DNA from: Streptomyces populi
GTDB lineage: Bacteria; Actinomycetota; Actinomycetes; Streptomycetales; Streptomycetaceae
Direction: 5' to 3'
Length of the DNA: 64,000 nucleotides
Assembly: GCF_002911015.1 (NCBI RefSeq)
Contig: NZ_KZ626840.1
Location: 124,001-188,000, forward strand
Shown in pieces: positions 8,248 to 16,570 of this stretch. Position numbers and translations under genes: made by a program. Under the pieces are notes generated by a model, which saw only the letters and a program-made list of their open reading frames with translations, had not been told where the DNA came from and did not search any database. Numbering within the stretch: position 1 is the stretch's first letter; the number at the start of each line of letters is the position of its first letter.

Positions 8248-8703
8248 TCAGTCTGTGTTCTGTGGTGCGCGGGAGATCAGCGTCATGTGCGCCGTCACGA
8301 CGGGCTCGCCGCTCTCCGTGGCCACTTCGCTGCGGGTCGAGAGGATCCCGCTGCCCGCAAGGCTCCGGGCCGCGTCGATGTGTACGGTGACGGTGAGCCG
8401 GTCCCCGGCCCGGACCGGGCGGTGGAACTCCAGGCGCTGATCGCTGTGGACCACCCGGTCGATGTCGAGGCCGATCGCGGGGTCACCGCGGACCTCGGCC
8501 ATGGCCCGGTGGACCACGGCGAAGACGAACGTGGGTGGCGCGATCACGTCGGGGTGGCCCAGCGCGCGGGCGGCGGCCACGTCGCGGTAGGCCGGGTGCG
8601 GGTCGCCGACGGCGGCCGCGAACTCCCGGATCTTCTCCCGGCACACCTCGTACGGTTCGGTGGTCGGGTAACTCCGCCCGACCAGGTCCGAGGTCACCGG
8701 CAT
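8248..8703 (-). CDS. HadA/MaoC-like (FAS1-type) (3R)-hydroxyacyl dehydratase
   Basis: 151 residues, the size of the single-hotdog HadA-type subunits. Visible features: N-terminal VGRSYPTTEPYEVCREKIREFAAAVGD, APPTFVFAVVHRAM, and the hotdog strand segment QRLEFHRPVRAGDRLTVTV followed by SEVATESGEPVVTAHMTLI. In FAS/PKS systems this fold dehydrates 3-hydroxyacyl-ACP to the enoyl thioester. It sits 59 bp after the crotonase gene. No HadB partner is present, so it may act alone or as a homodimer. Confidence 0.75.
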   Translation of the reverse strand: MPVTSDLVGRSYPTTEPYEVCREKIREFAAAVGDPHPAYRDVAAARALGHPDVIAPPTFVFAVVHRAMAEVRGDPAIGLDIDRVVHSDQRLEFHRPVRAGDRLTVTVHIDAARSLAGSGILSTRSEVATESGEPVVTAHMTLISRAPQNTD

Positions 8704-8762
8704 CGGGGCCCCCTGCTTCTGTCCGACATGTGGGTCTCCGTCACATGGATCACGTCACGTGC

Positions 8763-9578
8763 TCAGCGGCCGTGACAGGCGGTCCGGTGCGCCGGCCCTT
8801 CGGTCAGGAAGGCCTCCACCGAGCGACGGTGGTCCTCGCTCCTCGACACCTCCGCGGCGATGCCCGGCAGGGCCGCGTCCGCCGCCCCGGTGCCGCCGGC
8901 CAGGAAGTGCGCGACGACCTGCTTGGTCGCCGCGTGCGCGACGGTGGGTCCGGTGGCCAGTTCCATCGCGTAAGCGTGGGCATCGTCCTGGAACGTGGCC
9001 AGTTCGAAGATCTCGTTGACGACTCCCCAGCGTTCCAGGGTTGTCGCCCGGTAGAGCTTGCCGGTCATCACCGCCTCGCGGGCCCGGCCCGGCCCCGCAC
9101 GCTCCGCGAGCCGCTGGGTGCCGCCCATGGCGGGGGTGAACCCGACCACCCGCTCGACGAGGCCGAAGCGCGCCGAGCCGGTTGCCACGATGAGGTCGCA
9201 GGCGAGCGCGAGCTCGAAGGCGGCCGTGAGCGTCATGGAGTGCGCCGCGAACACGGTGGGAAACGGCAGCTGTTGCAGGGCCTGGGTGATGGCCAGTTGC
9301 TCGGCCCAGAACGACTCGGCGTCGTCCGGCGACATCTGACGGAAGACCTCGACATCGACGCCGGCACTGACGACCGTGCCCTCGGCCCGGATCAGCAGCC
9401 CGCGCGGCGGATGGTCACCGAGCCACTTCAGTGCGGTTTTCCATGCCTCCCACATCGGGGCGTCGAAGAGGTTCTTCGGAGGGCTGTCCATCGTCAGGAC
9501 GGCCAGCGGGCCGTCCGTGGTCAGCCGGAGTGGAGATCCCTCGCCCAGGACGTCCGTCACGTGGTGCTCGTCCGTCAC
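8763..9578 (-). CDS. enoyl-CoA hydratase/isomerase (crotonase) family enzyme
   Basis: 271 residues. Crotonase motifs: oxyanion-hole segments TVVSAGVDVEVF and HSMTLTAAFELALACDLIVA, then FGLVERVVGFTPAMGGTQRLAERAG. The two catalytic acids of classical hydratases appear conserved (Glu in GLVER and Glu in AREAVMTG). The GTG start at 9578 overlaps the TGA of the KS gene (GTGA), so it is coupled to the PKS genes. Likely role: hydration, dehydration or double-bond shift on the growing acyl thioester. Confidence 0.8.
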   Translation of the reverse strand: MTDEHHVTDVLGEGSPLRLTTDGPLAVLTMDSPPKNLFDAPMWEAWKTALKWLGDHPPRGLLIRAEGTVVSAGVDVEVFRQMSPDDAESFWAEQLAITQALQQLPFPTVFAAHSMTLTAAFELALACDLIVATGSARFGLVERVVGFTPAMGGTQRLAERAGPGRAREAVMTGKLYRATTLERWGVVNEIFELATFQDDAHAYAMELATGPTVAHAATKQVVAHFLAGGTGAADAALPGIAAEVSRSEDHRRSVEAFLTEGPAHRTACHGR

Positions 9579-10771
9579 GTGATGCTCCGGAAGATGCTGA
9601 TCGCGTTGTTGCCGCCGAAGCCGAAGGCGTTGTTCTGTACGTGGCGCAGCCCGGGCAGGGACCGCGGGGCACCGGTGACGAGGTTGATGTCCAGCTCCAC
9701 GTCCTCGTGGCCGATGTTGGTCGGCGGCACCAGGCGACGCTCCAGGGCCATGCAGGAAGCCACGGCGCCCACCGCTCCGGCGGCGCCCATCAAGTGACCG
9801 ACGGTTCCCTTGATGGCGGTGATCGCCGCCTGGGGATAGCGCTCCTGGAAAATCGCACCTTCGATGCTGTCGTTGGCGCGACTGCCTGTCCCGTGAGCGA
9901 ATATCACGTCGATGTCGGACTCTTCGAGGCCTGCCTGGGCGAGTGCCATCCGGTGGCAGGACGCGACGCCTTCGGGGTCCGGGGCCGTGGGGTGGCTGGC
10001 GTCGTTGTTGACCGCGGAGGCCAGCAGCTCGGCGTAGGGGGAACGGGCGCCCGTCAAGGACCGCTCGGTCTGCAGGACGAGGAAGCCGGCGCCCTCGGAA
10101 GGCGTCACGTACCGCCGGTCCTTGGCGAACGGACGACAGGCATGAGGACCGATCGCCTGCAGCGTGTTGAAACCGATCAGGTTCTTCTCGGAATACGGGT
10201 CGACGCCGCCGACGACCGCCGTGTCGGCCACCCCGGCCTGGAGCATCTCCAGCGCGCACGACAGCGCCACGTTGGCCGAGGCACAGGTGTTGTGCACGGT
10301 GAAGGTGGGGCCGACCGAGCCGACGGCGCGGGCGACGTCGTCCGAGATGGAGTAGCTGGAGTAGCCGCCCGAGTCGGCGGGGTCGCACCGGCCGGCGACG
10401 ACGTCCTCGAGGGCGTCCGCCTGGCCGTCGCTGCTGCCGACGCACACCACGGCGTTGCGCAGTGCCGGGTGGCCGGGGGTGAATCCGGCATCGCCGAGTG
10501 CCTCCAGCGCCGCGTACTCGGCGAACAGAGAAGCCGAGCGGGCGGTCCCGTACGACGGGCGGTGGCCGGTGAGTTCCTGGGCGCGTACGCGGGCCGATTC
10601 GGGGACGCGGCCGCTCAGGATGCCCGGCTTCATGCCCGGGTAGATCGGCTTCAGTTCTTCGAAGCGGGCCGTCGTGGTGCACAGGTCGTCCCAGAGACGC
10701 TCCTTGCCCGCTCCGGCCGGTGAGATCGCTCCGAGACCGGTGACGAATACGGATTCAGGTCCTCGGCTCAT
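9575..10771 (-). CDS. beta-ketoacyl-ACP synthase (KS-alpha-like, type II PKS/FAS)
   Basis: 398 residues, a full-length KAS II-type condensing enzyme. The catalytic triad is intact: HNTCASAN (Cys near 163), AHGTGSRANDSIE (His near 293) and GHLMGAAGAV (His near 326). The C-terminal NNAFGFGGNNAI motif is also present. It extends an ACP-bound chain with malonyl-ACP. The ATG shares one base with the stop of the CLF-like gene (TGATG) and the downstream crotonase overlaps it, so KS, CLF and crotonase are coupled. With the ketoreductase and dehydratase in the same cluster, a reduced rather than aromatic product is expected. Confidence 0.9.
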   Translation of the reverse strand: MSRGPESVFVTGLGAISPAGAGKERLWDDLCTTTARFEELKPIYPGMKPGILSGRVPESARVRAQELTGHRPSYGTARSASLFAEYAALEALGDAGFTPGHPALRNAVVCVGSSDGQADALEDVVAGRCDPADSGGYSSYSISDDVARAVGSVGPTFTVHNTCASANVALSCALEMLQAGVADTAVVGGVDPYSEKNLIGFNTLQAIGPHACRPFAKDRRYVTPSEGAGFLVLQTERSLTGARSPYAELLASAVNNDASHPTAPDPEGVASCHRMALAQAGLEESDIDVIFAHGTGSRANDSIEGAIFQERYPQAAITAIKGTVGHLMGAAGAVGAVASCMALERRLVPPTNIGHEDVELDINLVTGAPRSLPGLRHVQNNAFGFGGNNAISIFRSIT

Positions 10772-11613
10772 CACGAACTCCTCTTCGTTACGGTCACACT
10801 GGCGCGCTTGCCGGACGTGGCACGGCATTCGACGACCGCACTCCCGCCAGGGCCGAGCCCTTGCAGCATCCGGAGGAACTCGGCGGTGATGAACGCCCCG
10901 TTCCTGCCCAGGTGTTCCTTCGGCTCGGCGGTCTCCACGACGCCCTCCCCCCGCGCTACGACCCATGCCCGACCGCCCGCCGGGAAGGACCCGGTCGAAG
11001 ACGTGTCCTCCTGCCAGAAGTCGAAGCTCGCCGAGTAGTCGTCGCCCGTGCTCAACCGGGCGTGCGTGACACCGGATGCACAGGGCAGTCCGGCGTCCTC
11101 GCGCCTCGCGTCCCCCAGGGCCTCCGGGGAGTAGACATCGCCGATCAGGAGGTGGCCCGTCGACGAACTGCCCTTGCCGAGTGCTACCAGCATCTGCCAG
11201 AGGGTGACGACCGGAGTGAGCTGAGCGGCGTTCAGGGTCATGTTCCGGCCGGTGGCGCCGATCGCCAGGTTGACGAAGGCCGACGCGGAACTGGTCAGGG
11301 CATTGGGAAAGTACTGGGCCGACATCAGTCGGCCCTTGGCCGCCGCCGTGCGCTGCAGCCCCGCCATGGCGCCGAAGTTCCCGTACTCGGTCCCGATGAT
11401 CACCGTCTCGCCGCTCTCGCGCTCGTACTCGTCCTGGAGTACGAGGTACAGACACAGCCGGGTGAACCAGTCACGGAACTGGTCGCCGGCGGTTCCGACG
11501 ACAAGGTGGAAGTCCTCCGGCACGCCTGTGGGGGGCTCGCCCGGTGGCTGTTCCTGATCCACCGCACACATCGCGACTCGGTCAAGGCTGAACTCAAACA
11601 CGTGTCTCTCCAT
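10771..11613 (-). CDS. chain-length-factor-like condensing-enzyme homologue (active Cys replaced by Gln)
   Basis: 280 residues, shorter than a typical KS-beta (about 400) but with the thiolase fold. AQYFPNALTSSASAFVNLAIGA corresponds to the KS dimer-interface region. GRNMTLNAAQLTPVVTL aligns with the KS active-site segment, where Gln near 131 takes the Cys position. A Cys-to-Gln change is the hallmark of chain-length factors and decarboxylating KSQ proteins. The usual C-terminal GFGG is not apparent, so it is compact or diverged. The gene is coupled to the intact KS. Expected role: heterodimer partner that sets chain length. Confidence 0.7.
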   Translation of the reverse strand: MERHVFEFSLDRVAMCAVDQEQPPGEPPTGVPEDFHLVVGTAGDQFRDWFTRLCLYLVLQDEYERESGETVIIGTEYGNFGAMAGLQRTAAAKGRLMSAQYFPNALTSSASAFVNLAIGATGRNMTLNAAQLTPVVTLWQMLVALGKGSSSTGHLLIGDVYSPEALGDARREDAGLPCASGVTHARLSTGDDYSASFDFWQEDTSSTGSFPAGGRAWVVARGEGVVETAEPKEHLGRNGAFITAEFLRMLQGLGPGGSAVVECRATSGKRASVTVTKRSS

Positions 11614-11655
11614 GGCAAAGCCGCTGATGCCGGACGGCAGGAGCAGCAGGTGCGA

Positions 11656-11901
11656 TTACTTGGCGGCGATGCCCGCGATGTACGTGTCGAGGTCCGCCAC
11701 CGTCACCAGGTCACGCGAGAAGTCGTCCCCGAGCTCGATGTCGAATGCCGCCTCCACATGAACGATGACGTCGATGAACTTCAGGGAGTCGATTCCGAGG
11801 TCGGCGTTCAGTCGCTGGTCACCTGAAATTTCGAATGAGTCGGGACGCTCGGCGACGCTGCGCAGAACATCCGAAATCCTGGAGTCAATTGCGTTCGACA
11901 T
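11656..11901 (-). CDS. acyl carrier protein
   Basis: 81 residues, acidic, four-helix ACP pattern with the phosphopantetheine site in LGIDSLKFIDVIV (Ser near residue 40). The start at 11901 lies inside the 3' end of the PPTase gene (17-nt overlap). The CLF-like gene follows after 42 bp. It is the carrier for the KS/CLF/dehydratase set. Confidence 0.88.
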   Translation of the reverse strand: MSNAIDSRISDVLRSVAERPDSFEISGDQRLNADLGIDSLKFIDVIVHVEAAFDIELGDDFSRDLVTVADLDTYIAGIAAK

Positions 11902-12571
11902 GAAGAAACTCCCCAATGGTTGAAACTGTGATAACTGACAGGACAAGGCCGCGCTCTACGGTCCAACGCCCACTGAAACCGCTCAGTTCGCGCTCGCCGA
12001 CGAATGGGCCCTGTTTGCGGAGGCGGACATCAAATGCTCCCCGTTCCGGATCCAGGATAATTTCCGCGTCCTTGAATCCGAGTGGGCGCCCGGTCAATGG
12101 GAACCAAGCCTTGTACGTCGATTCCTTCGCCGTGAAGAGAACCTTGTCCCAGTGGACGCGAGGCTCGCCCTCGGAGAGTTCGCGCAAGTGGGCACGCTCC
12201 GAGGGCAGTGCCACTTTACCGAGGACTCCGTCGGGCAGCGGCCCGTGCGGTTCGGCATCGATGCCGATGCTGTGCAGGTCAGAGCGGTGAGCAAGTGCCG
12301 CAGCCCGATAGCCCGAGCAGTGGGTCATGCTGCCCACGACGCCGGCGGGCCACTGCGGGGCACCCCCCTGAGACGGAACGACCGGCACCGCCGGAAGGCC
12401 GAGCCCGGCCATCGCCCGTCTCGCACAATGCCGGACGGAGGCGAACTCCATTCGCCGTCCATCCGATACCGCGCCCAGCGCGTCGGCTTCGGCAGCATAG
12501 AGAGCCGCTGACGGCAGGTCAACAAAGAGCTCTTCACCGAATACCCGCGCAGGAAGGATCCCCTGAATCAC
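11885..12571 (-). CDS. 4'-phosphopantetheinyl transferase (EntD-like)
   Basis: 228 residues, first gene of the leftward arm. PPTase motifs: VGSMTHCSGYRAAALA (substrate-binding P2-like), SIGIDAEPHGPLPDG (metal site GIDAE) and FTAKESTYKAWFPLTG (WxxKESxxKA-type). The protein installs the phosphopantetheine arm on carrier proteins, most likely the adjacent ACP. GTG 12571 is the start given by the frame. The overall pattern (H-C-x-G-Y plus FTAKESxYKAW) resembles EntD-type enzymes, unlike the second PPTase at 17278. Confidence 0.85.
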   Translation of the reverse strand: MIQGILPARVFGEELFVDLPSAALYAAEADALGAVSDGRRMEFASVRHCARRAMAGLGLPAVPVVPSQGGAPQWPAGVVGSMTHCSGYRAAALAHRSDLHSIGIDAEPHGPLPDGVLGKVALPSERAHLRELSEGEPRVHWDKVLFTAKESTYKAWFPLTGRPLGFKDAEIILDPERGAFDVRLRKQGPFVGERELSGFSGRWTVERGLVLSVITVSTIGEFLHVERN

Positions 12572-12751
12572 TCTATGCCCCCCGGCCCTTCACGAATCCG
12601 ACACAACATGGATGTCCGATCGGCGCAACCGTAGCAGTCGCACAGAGGGCGAACCAACTCCAGTGACCATGATCACAGAGCATTTACAAAAGTCCACAAC
12701 CATGATCATCTTGGAGCGTTGAAACGCTTTGCCTCTAGGGGGATTTGAATA
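12572..12751. promoter_or_regulatory. divergent control region of the biosynthetic cluster
   Basis: 180 bp separating the two arms, noticeably AT-richer than its surroundings. It carries two exact copies of ACCATGATCA (12666-12675 and 12699-12708), 33 bp apart start to start, close to three helical turns, with AAAAGTCCACA between them. It probably holds both divergent promoters and the binding site of a regulator encoded elsewhere, because no cluster-situated regulator is visible. Confidence 0.6.
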
Positions 12752-13522
12752 GTGTCCGTACTGGAATCGGAACTCTCCAAAAACGGTTTCGATAAGTGGA
12801 ACCTCGCCGAAGTTTTCGGCGTCACGGAGAGCGACAGTAACTATCGGGCGCTGGCCGGAGAGTACGACGACCTCCCGGAGGACCCGTACGCCGCGGGCTC
12901 CGGGCGTTACCGTCGATACGCCCGCGGCCTGTACCTGCCGTGGTCCAAGGAGTTCAGCTGGATTCCCGCGACAGAAGACCAGTCGCGTGAGGGGATGAAC
13001 GGCTACTACCAGGGTGACCACAATCCCGAATACCCGGGCGTGGTGCGCAACCTTCCCGCCATCAGTGAGCGGGGCCGCAACAACCAACTGCTGCTGGACA
13101 TCATCGACTTCGACTTCCAGCAGACCCGCTGGAACGACGTCGACGCGGTCTGGCCGCTGCACGTCGGCGTTCATTTCATCAAGCTCTCGATCGACGAGGA
13201 CGGCGGTGAAGCCGTCTCGTCCCCGAACGAACTGCACCAGGACGGCGAGCCGTTCGTCTTCGCCCACCTGATGTACCGGCGCAACGCGGAGGGCGGCAAC
13301 AACGTCATCGCCCCGCCCAAGTACCGCGGCATGCAGCCCCACCAGGTGCCCGAGGACGAGGTCATGGCCTCCTTCGAGCTGACCCGCCCGCTGGAGGCGT
13401 ACGGCATCACCGACAAGCTGGTCAGCCACTACGTCGGTCCGATCAGGAAGGGCACCGGCGAGGGCCCGGGCGAGCGCGCCATCCTCCTCACGGACTTCGT
13501 TCCGATGCGGCAGCTCATCTGA
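12752..13522 (+). CDS. 2-oxoglutarate/Fe(II)-dependent dioxygenase (2OG-Fe_Oxy_2 type, amino-acid hydroxylase-like)
   Basis: 256 residues, the size of the family that includes the B. thuringiensis isoleucine 4-hydroxylase. Iron ligands are visible: ELHQDGEPF (His162, Asp164) and LVSHYVGPI (distal His226). ILLTDFVPM closes the fold. The GTG start follows GGGGG by 9 nt. It is the first gene of the rightward arm, with its TGA overlapping the next ATG (TGATG). Likely reaction: hydroxylation (or desaturation) of a free or carrier-bound amino acid fed into this pathway. Confidence 0.8.
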   Translation: MSVLESELSKNGFDKWNLAEVFGVTESDSNYRALAGEYDDLPEDPYAAGSGRYRRYARGLYLPWSKEFSWIPATEDQSREGMNGYYQGDHNPEYPGVVRNLPAISERGRNNQLLLDIIDFDFQQTRWNDVDAVWPLHVGVHFIKLSIDEDGGEAVSSPNELHQDGEPFVFAHLMYRRNAEGGNNVIAPPKYRGMQPHQVPEDEVMASFELTRPLEAYGITDKLVSHYVGPIRKGTGEGPGERAILLTDFVPMRQLI

Positions 13523-14592
13523 TGGAGTTTCACTACAAGCGGGCGACCGACGAGGCGGCCCTGCAAGAGCTGAGGAAGGCGCTCGTCTTCTTCTACGGCG
13601 GCGCGACCGTCACCGAGGCCGACCCGGGATTCACGGTCAGTGTGCCCGCGGACCTCTCCGAGAAGGAACTGGGAGATGTCGTACGGCACTTCCTGCGCGG
13701 TCAACGTGAGGTGCCCAGCAAGGTCGTCGCCGAGAACGCCGGCCGTCCGGATGCCCAGTGCGCTCTGCCGCACGACGACCGGATGGAGGTCGGGCCCGGA
13801 GCGTACCTCCAGGGACCCGACTGGGCCGACGCGATGGACGCCACCCGTGCCCTGGTGCGCGGGCACCTGGCGGACCGGTTCGACGTGCCGCAGCTGCGGG
13901 CGTCCGCGCTGATCTCGCGTGACGTCCTGGTCAAGGCCGGGTACTACCGCAAGTTCCCGAACCTGGTGAACGCGGTGTCCCGGATCAGGTCCGACTACTG
14001 GGACGGTGTCTCGGTCTCCCAGCTCCGGCCCGGTCAGGACGACGCGCTGGCGTCGTTCTACGTGGCGTCGGACATGGTGCTCAACCCGGTCACCTGCTAT
14101 CACGTGTACGCCAAGGCGCAGACGCTGATGGAGCGGCACGCGGCCGGCATGTTCGGTATCGAGGGCCCGGTGTTCCGCCATGAGTCGCACAACCACACCG
14201 CGACGCGGCTCGCCGAGTTCACCATGTACGAACTCGTCGGCATGGGCACGGAGGAGGAGGTCGCCACGTACTTCCGGGGCCTCCTGGAGGCGTACACCGA
14301 GCTCTTCGCGGCGCTCGGCCTTCCGCACCGTATCGTCAGCGCGTCCGACGCCTTCTTCGGCGACGACCCCACGCTCACGCGCAACGCCCAGCTGATGAGT
14401 GGCAGCAAGTTCGAGGTGCGGATCCCGATGGAGCACGGTGAACTCTCCGTGGCCAGTGTCAACTCGCACGGCGCGGCGTTCGTCGACTCCTTCGGGCTGA
14501 GCCAGGGCGGCAAGGTCGAGGCGACCTGCTGCGCGGGCATCGGGCTCGACCGGCTCGCGTACGCGCTCAAGGCGTACGGCCTGCTTCCCTGA
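13522..14592 (+). CDS. class-II aaRS-like amino acid:[carrier protein] ligase
   Basis: 356 residues, resembling the catalytic core of atypical seryl-tRNA synthetases without a tRNA-binding domain. Class II motif 2 is in FRHESHNHTATRLAEFTMYE (Arg near 219, Glu221) and motif 3 is in GIGLDRLAYALKAYG. Cys192 (NPVTCYHVY), Glu221 and Cys336 or Cys337 (ATCCAGIG) match the Cys/Glu/Cys zinc set of the amino acid:CP ligase family. Known members adenylate a small amino acid and load it on a dedicated carrier protein. Such a protein is encoded 69 bp downstream, which supports the call. Amino acid specificity unknown. Confidence 0.85.
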   Translation: MEFHYKRATDEAALQELRKALVFFYGGATVTEADPGFTVSVPADLSEKELGDVVRHFLRGQREVPSKVVAENAGRPDAQCALPHDDRMEVGPGAYLQGPDWADAMDATRALVRGHLADRFDVPQLRASALISRDVLVKAGYYRKFPNLVNAVSRIRSDYWDGVSVSQLRPGQDDALASFYVASDMVLNPVTCYHVYAKAQTLMERHAAGMFGIEGPVFRHESHNHTATRLAEFTMYELVGMGTEEEVATYFRGLLEAYTELFAALGLPHRIVSASDAFFGDDPTLTRNAQLMSGSKFEVRIPMEHGELSVASVNSHGAAFVDSFGLSQGGKVEATCCAGIGLDRLAYALKAYGLLP

Positions 14593-14661
14593 CCCGACCG
14601 ACTCCGGGTGGCGCACCGGCAGGGGTGTGCCACCCACCACCAACCATAGGAATTGTCAGCA

Positions 14662-14907
14662 ATGCAGAACATCGAAGCCATCGTGGACGAACTGCTCGCG
14701 CAACTTGCGGCAGCCCGGGATGTGCCGGAGAACGCCCCGCCGACCGAGATCATCGTCAGCTCGCTCGACCAGATGCGGTTCCTGGTCGCCGTGGAGGAGC
14801 GCCTCGACACGATGCTCGAGGTCGGCGAGGTCTTCCCCTTCGACCTGACGTCCCGCGAGAACCTCGTCAAGAGCGTGACCGAACTGGTCGCGGAAGCCAC
14901 GGCATGA
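14662..14907 (+). CDS. carrier protein (aminoacyl carrier, partner of the aaRS-like ligase)
   Basis: 81 residues, acidic and helical. The prosthetic-group site is VSSLDQMRFL, with the second Ser (near residue 34) in the position of the usual DSL serine. ATG 14662 is preferred over the upstream TTG because it follows AGGAA by about 9 nt. Its sequence differs from the PKS ACP (SSL rather than DSL), consistent with a dedicated aminoacyl carrier. The MATE gene starts inside its stop (ATGA). Confidence 0.8.
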   Translation: MQNIEAIVDELLAQLAAARDVPENAPPTEIIVSSLDQMRFLVAVEERLDTMLEVGEVFPFDLTSRENLVKSVTELVAEATA

Positions 14908-16331
14908 AGGCGCTCCGTGCCTGGGCCGACCCGTCCATAGTGCGGGAAGTGGTCCAGGTCTCCCTTCCCCTGATGTTCGGCATGGCCGGCAATCTGGTGA
15001 TGATGCTGGTCGACCGCATCGCGCTGGCACGCTACTCGGAGGCGACCCTCATCGCCTCGGGCCCGGCCGTCTTCACCGGCATGACGATCATCATGTTCGT
15101 CACCGGGATCGCCGGCATCACCCGGTCGTACGTCGCCCAGGCACACGGCCGCGGCGACAGCGACGGGACCGCCGACGAAGGCGCCACCGGGGTGCTGCTC
15201 GCCGTGGGGCTGGCCGTACTGCTGCTGCTCGCCACTCCGCTGATCACCAGGATTCCGGAGCTCAGCAACCGGCCGGCCGACAGCGTCGCGCTGGAGTCGG
15301 TGTTCCTGGAGTGGTCGGCCCGCTTCGGCGCCGTGATGACCATCAACATGGCGCTGGCCTCGTACTTCAACGGCACCCGTAGGACACGGGTACCGATGGT
15401 GGTGGGATTGATCGGCCAGGCCTTCGGCGTCGTCATGTGCATCGGCCTGGTCTTCGGCAAGTTCGGACTGCCCGAACTCGGCATGCGCGGCTCGGGCATC
15501 GCCACGTTCATCGCCGTATCCGTCATGTTCGCCGGTTACGTGGTGTGTCTGCCCGGCACGTTCTACTCCGGGTTCACCCGGCTGCTCGGCAACGGCGCCC
15601 GCAAAATCCCGGCACTGATCGGAGCGCGGCTGGGCAAGGGCGCCCCGTCGGGCGGCTCCAGCGGTCTCGAGGAGATGGGTCACACGTCCTTCGTGTGGAT
15701 CACCGGCCTCCTGGGCCCGGTCGCGCTGGCCGCCAACAACGTCGCTCTCTCGCTCAACTACGTGGCGATCATTCCGCTGATCGGCCTGGGCATCGGGTGC
15801 AGCATCCTGTCGGGCAACTCCGTCGGCGAGAACAAGCACGAGCGCGTGCCGCTCATCCTGCGGGCCACGCTCGCGGTGGGCTCGCTGTACGTCCTGACCG
15901 TCGCCTTCTTCCAGATCTTCCTGCCCACTCTGCTGCTCTCCCCGTTCGGCCTCGACGGCGCCGACCCGGCGACGATGAGTACGGCGGTCGACACCTCGCG
16001 GGTGCTCTGGATGTACTCGCTGGCCTTCATGTTCTCCATGTTCGGCGGCGCCGTGCTGGAGAGCTTCGGACTGACCCGTTTCGTCTTCCTCAGCCGGATC
16101 GCGGTGGTCTGGGGGCTGAGCGTGCCGACCATCCTGATCATCGCGCTGGCCAACCGGGACCGCTCCGGTGTGCTGGTGCTGATCTGGGCCGTGTACTCAC
16201 TGTTCGAGGGCGTGATGGGCGCGCTCTACTTCTGGCGCATCCGCCGGGCCGCCACATCGGGCGAGAACCGGCTCGTGAAGCCGGAACCGGAGCCGGAGAG
16301 GAGACCCGAAGGCGATGTCCAACCCGTTTGA
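14904..16331 (+). CDS. MATE-family efflux transporter
   Basis: 475 residues, about 12 hydrophobic segments in two similar halves. The first begins REVVQVSLPLMFGMAGNLVMML. LIASGPAVFTGMTI and the repeated mid-protein VALAANNVALSLNYVAIIP resemble the conserved MATE helices. Ends in a charged tail. MATE proteins exchange Na+ or H+ for drugs and secondary metabolites, so this is the likely exporter and self-resistance gene of the pathway. Its ATG overlaps the carrier-protein stop, and the MbtH gene overlaps its 3' end by 17 nt. Confidence 0.85.
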   Translation: MKALRAWADPSIVREVVQVSLPLMFGMAGNLVMMLVDRIALARYSEATLIASGPAVFTGMTIIMFVTGIAGITRSYVAQAHGRGDSDGTADEGATGVLLAVGLAVLLLLATPLITRIPELSNRPADSVALESVFLEWSARFGAVMTINMALASYFNGTRRTRVPMVVGLIGQAFGVVMCIGLVFGKFGLPELGMRGSGIATFIAVSVMFAGYVVCLPGTFYSGFTRLLGNGARKIPALIGARLGKGAPSGGSSGLEEMGHTSFVWITGLLGPVALAANNVALSLNYVAIIPLIGLGIGCSILSGNSVGENKHERVPLILRATLAVGSLYVLTVAFFQIFLPTLLLSPFGLDGADPATMSTAVDTSRVLWMYSLAFMFSMFGGAVLESFGLTRFVFLSRIAVVWGLSVPTILIIALANRDRSGVLVLIWAVYSLFEGVMGALYFWRIRRAATSGENRLVKPEPEPERRPEGDVQPV

Positions 16332-16563
16332 CGAAGCGGACCGGCCCACCCTGGTCCTGGTCAACGACGAGAGCCAGTACTCCCTGTGGCCGGCACACCT
16401 CGCGGTACCGGCGGGCTGGCGGATCGCCTTCGGCGCGGCCGCCCGGCAGGAATGCGTCGACCACATCGACCGGCACTGGACCGACATGCGTCCCCGGTCC
16501 GTAACCGGACCCGCCGCGTCCCCCGTCACCTCGCCGTCCCCTCCCCACCCGTCTGCGAAATGA
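16315..16563 (+). CDS. MbtH-like protein
   Basis: 82 residues with the MbtH signature: SNPFDEADR, LVNDESQYSLWP, VPAGWRIAF and HWTDMRPRS (the three conserved Trp). It binds and activates A domains; the NRPS at 18944 is the only candidate partner here. It has an unusual Pro/Ser-rich tail of about 20 residues. The start overlaps the MATE 3' end and is preceded by GAGGAG. Confidence 0.92.
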   Translation: MSNPFDEADRPTLVLVNDESQYSLWPAHLAVPAGWRIAFGAAARQECVDHIDRHWTDMRPRSVTGPAASPVTSPSPPHPSAK

Positions 16564-16570
16564 GGAAACC

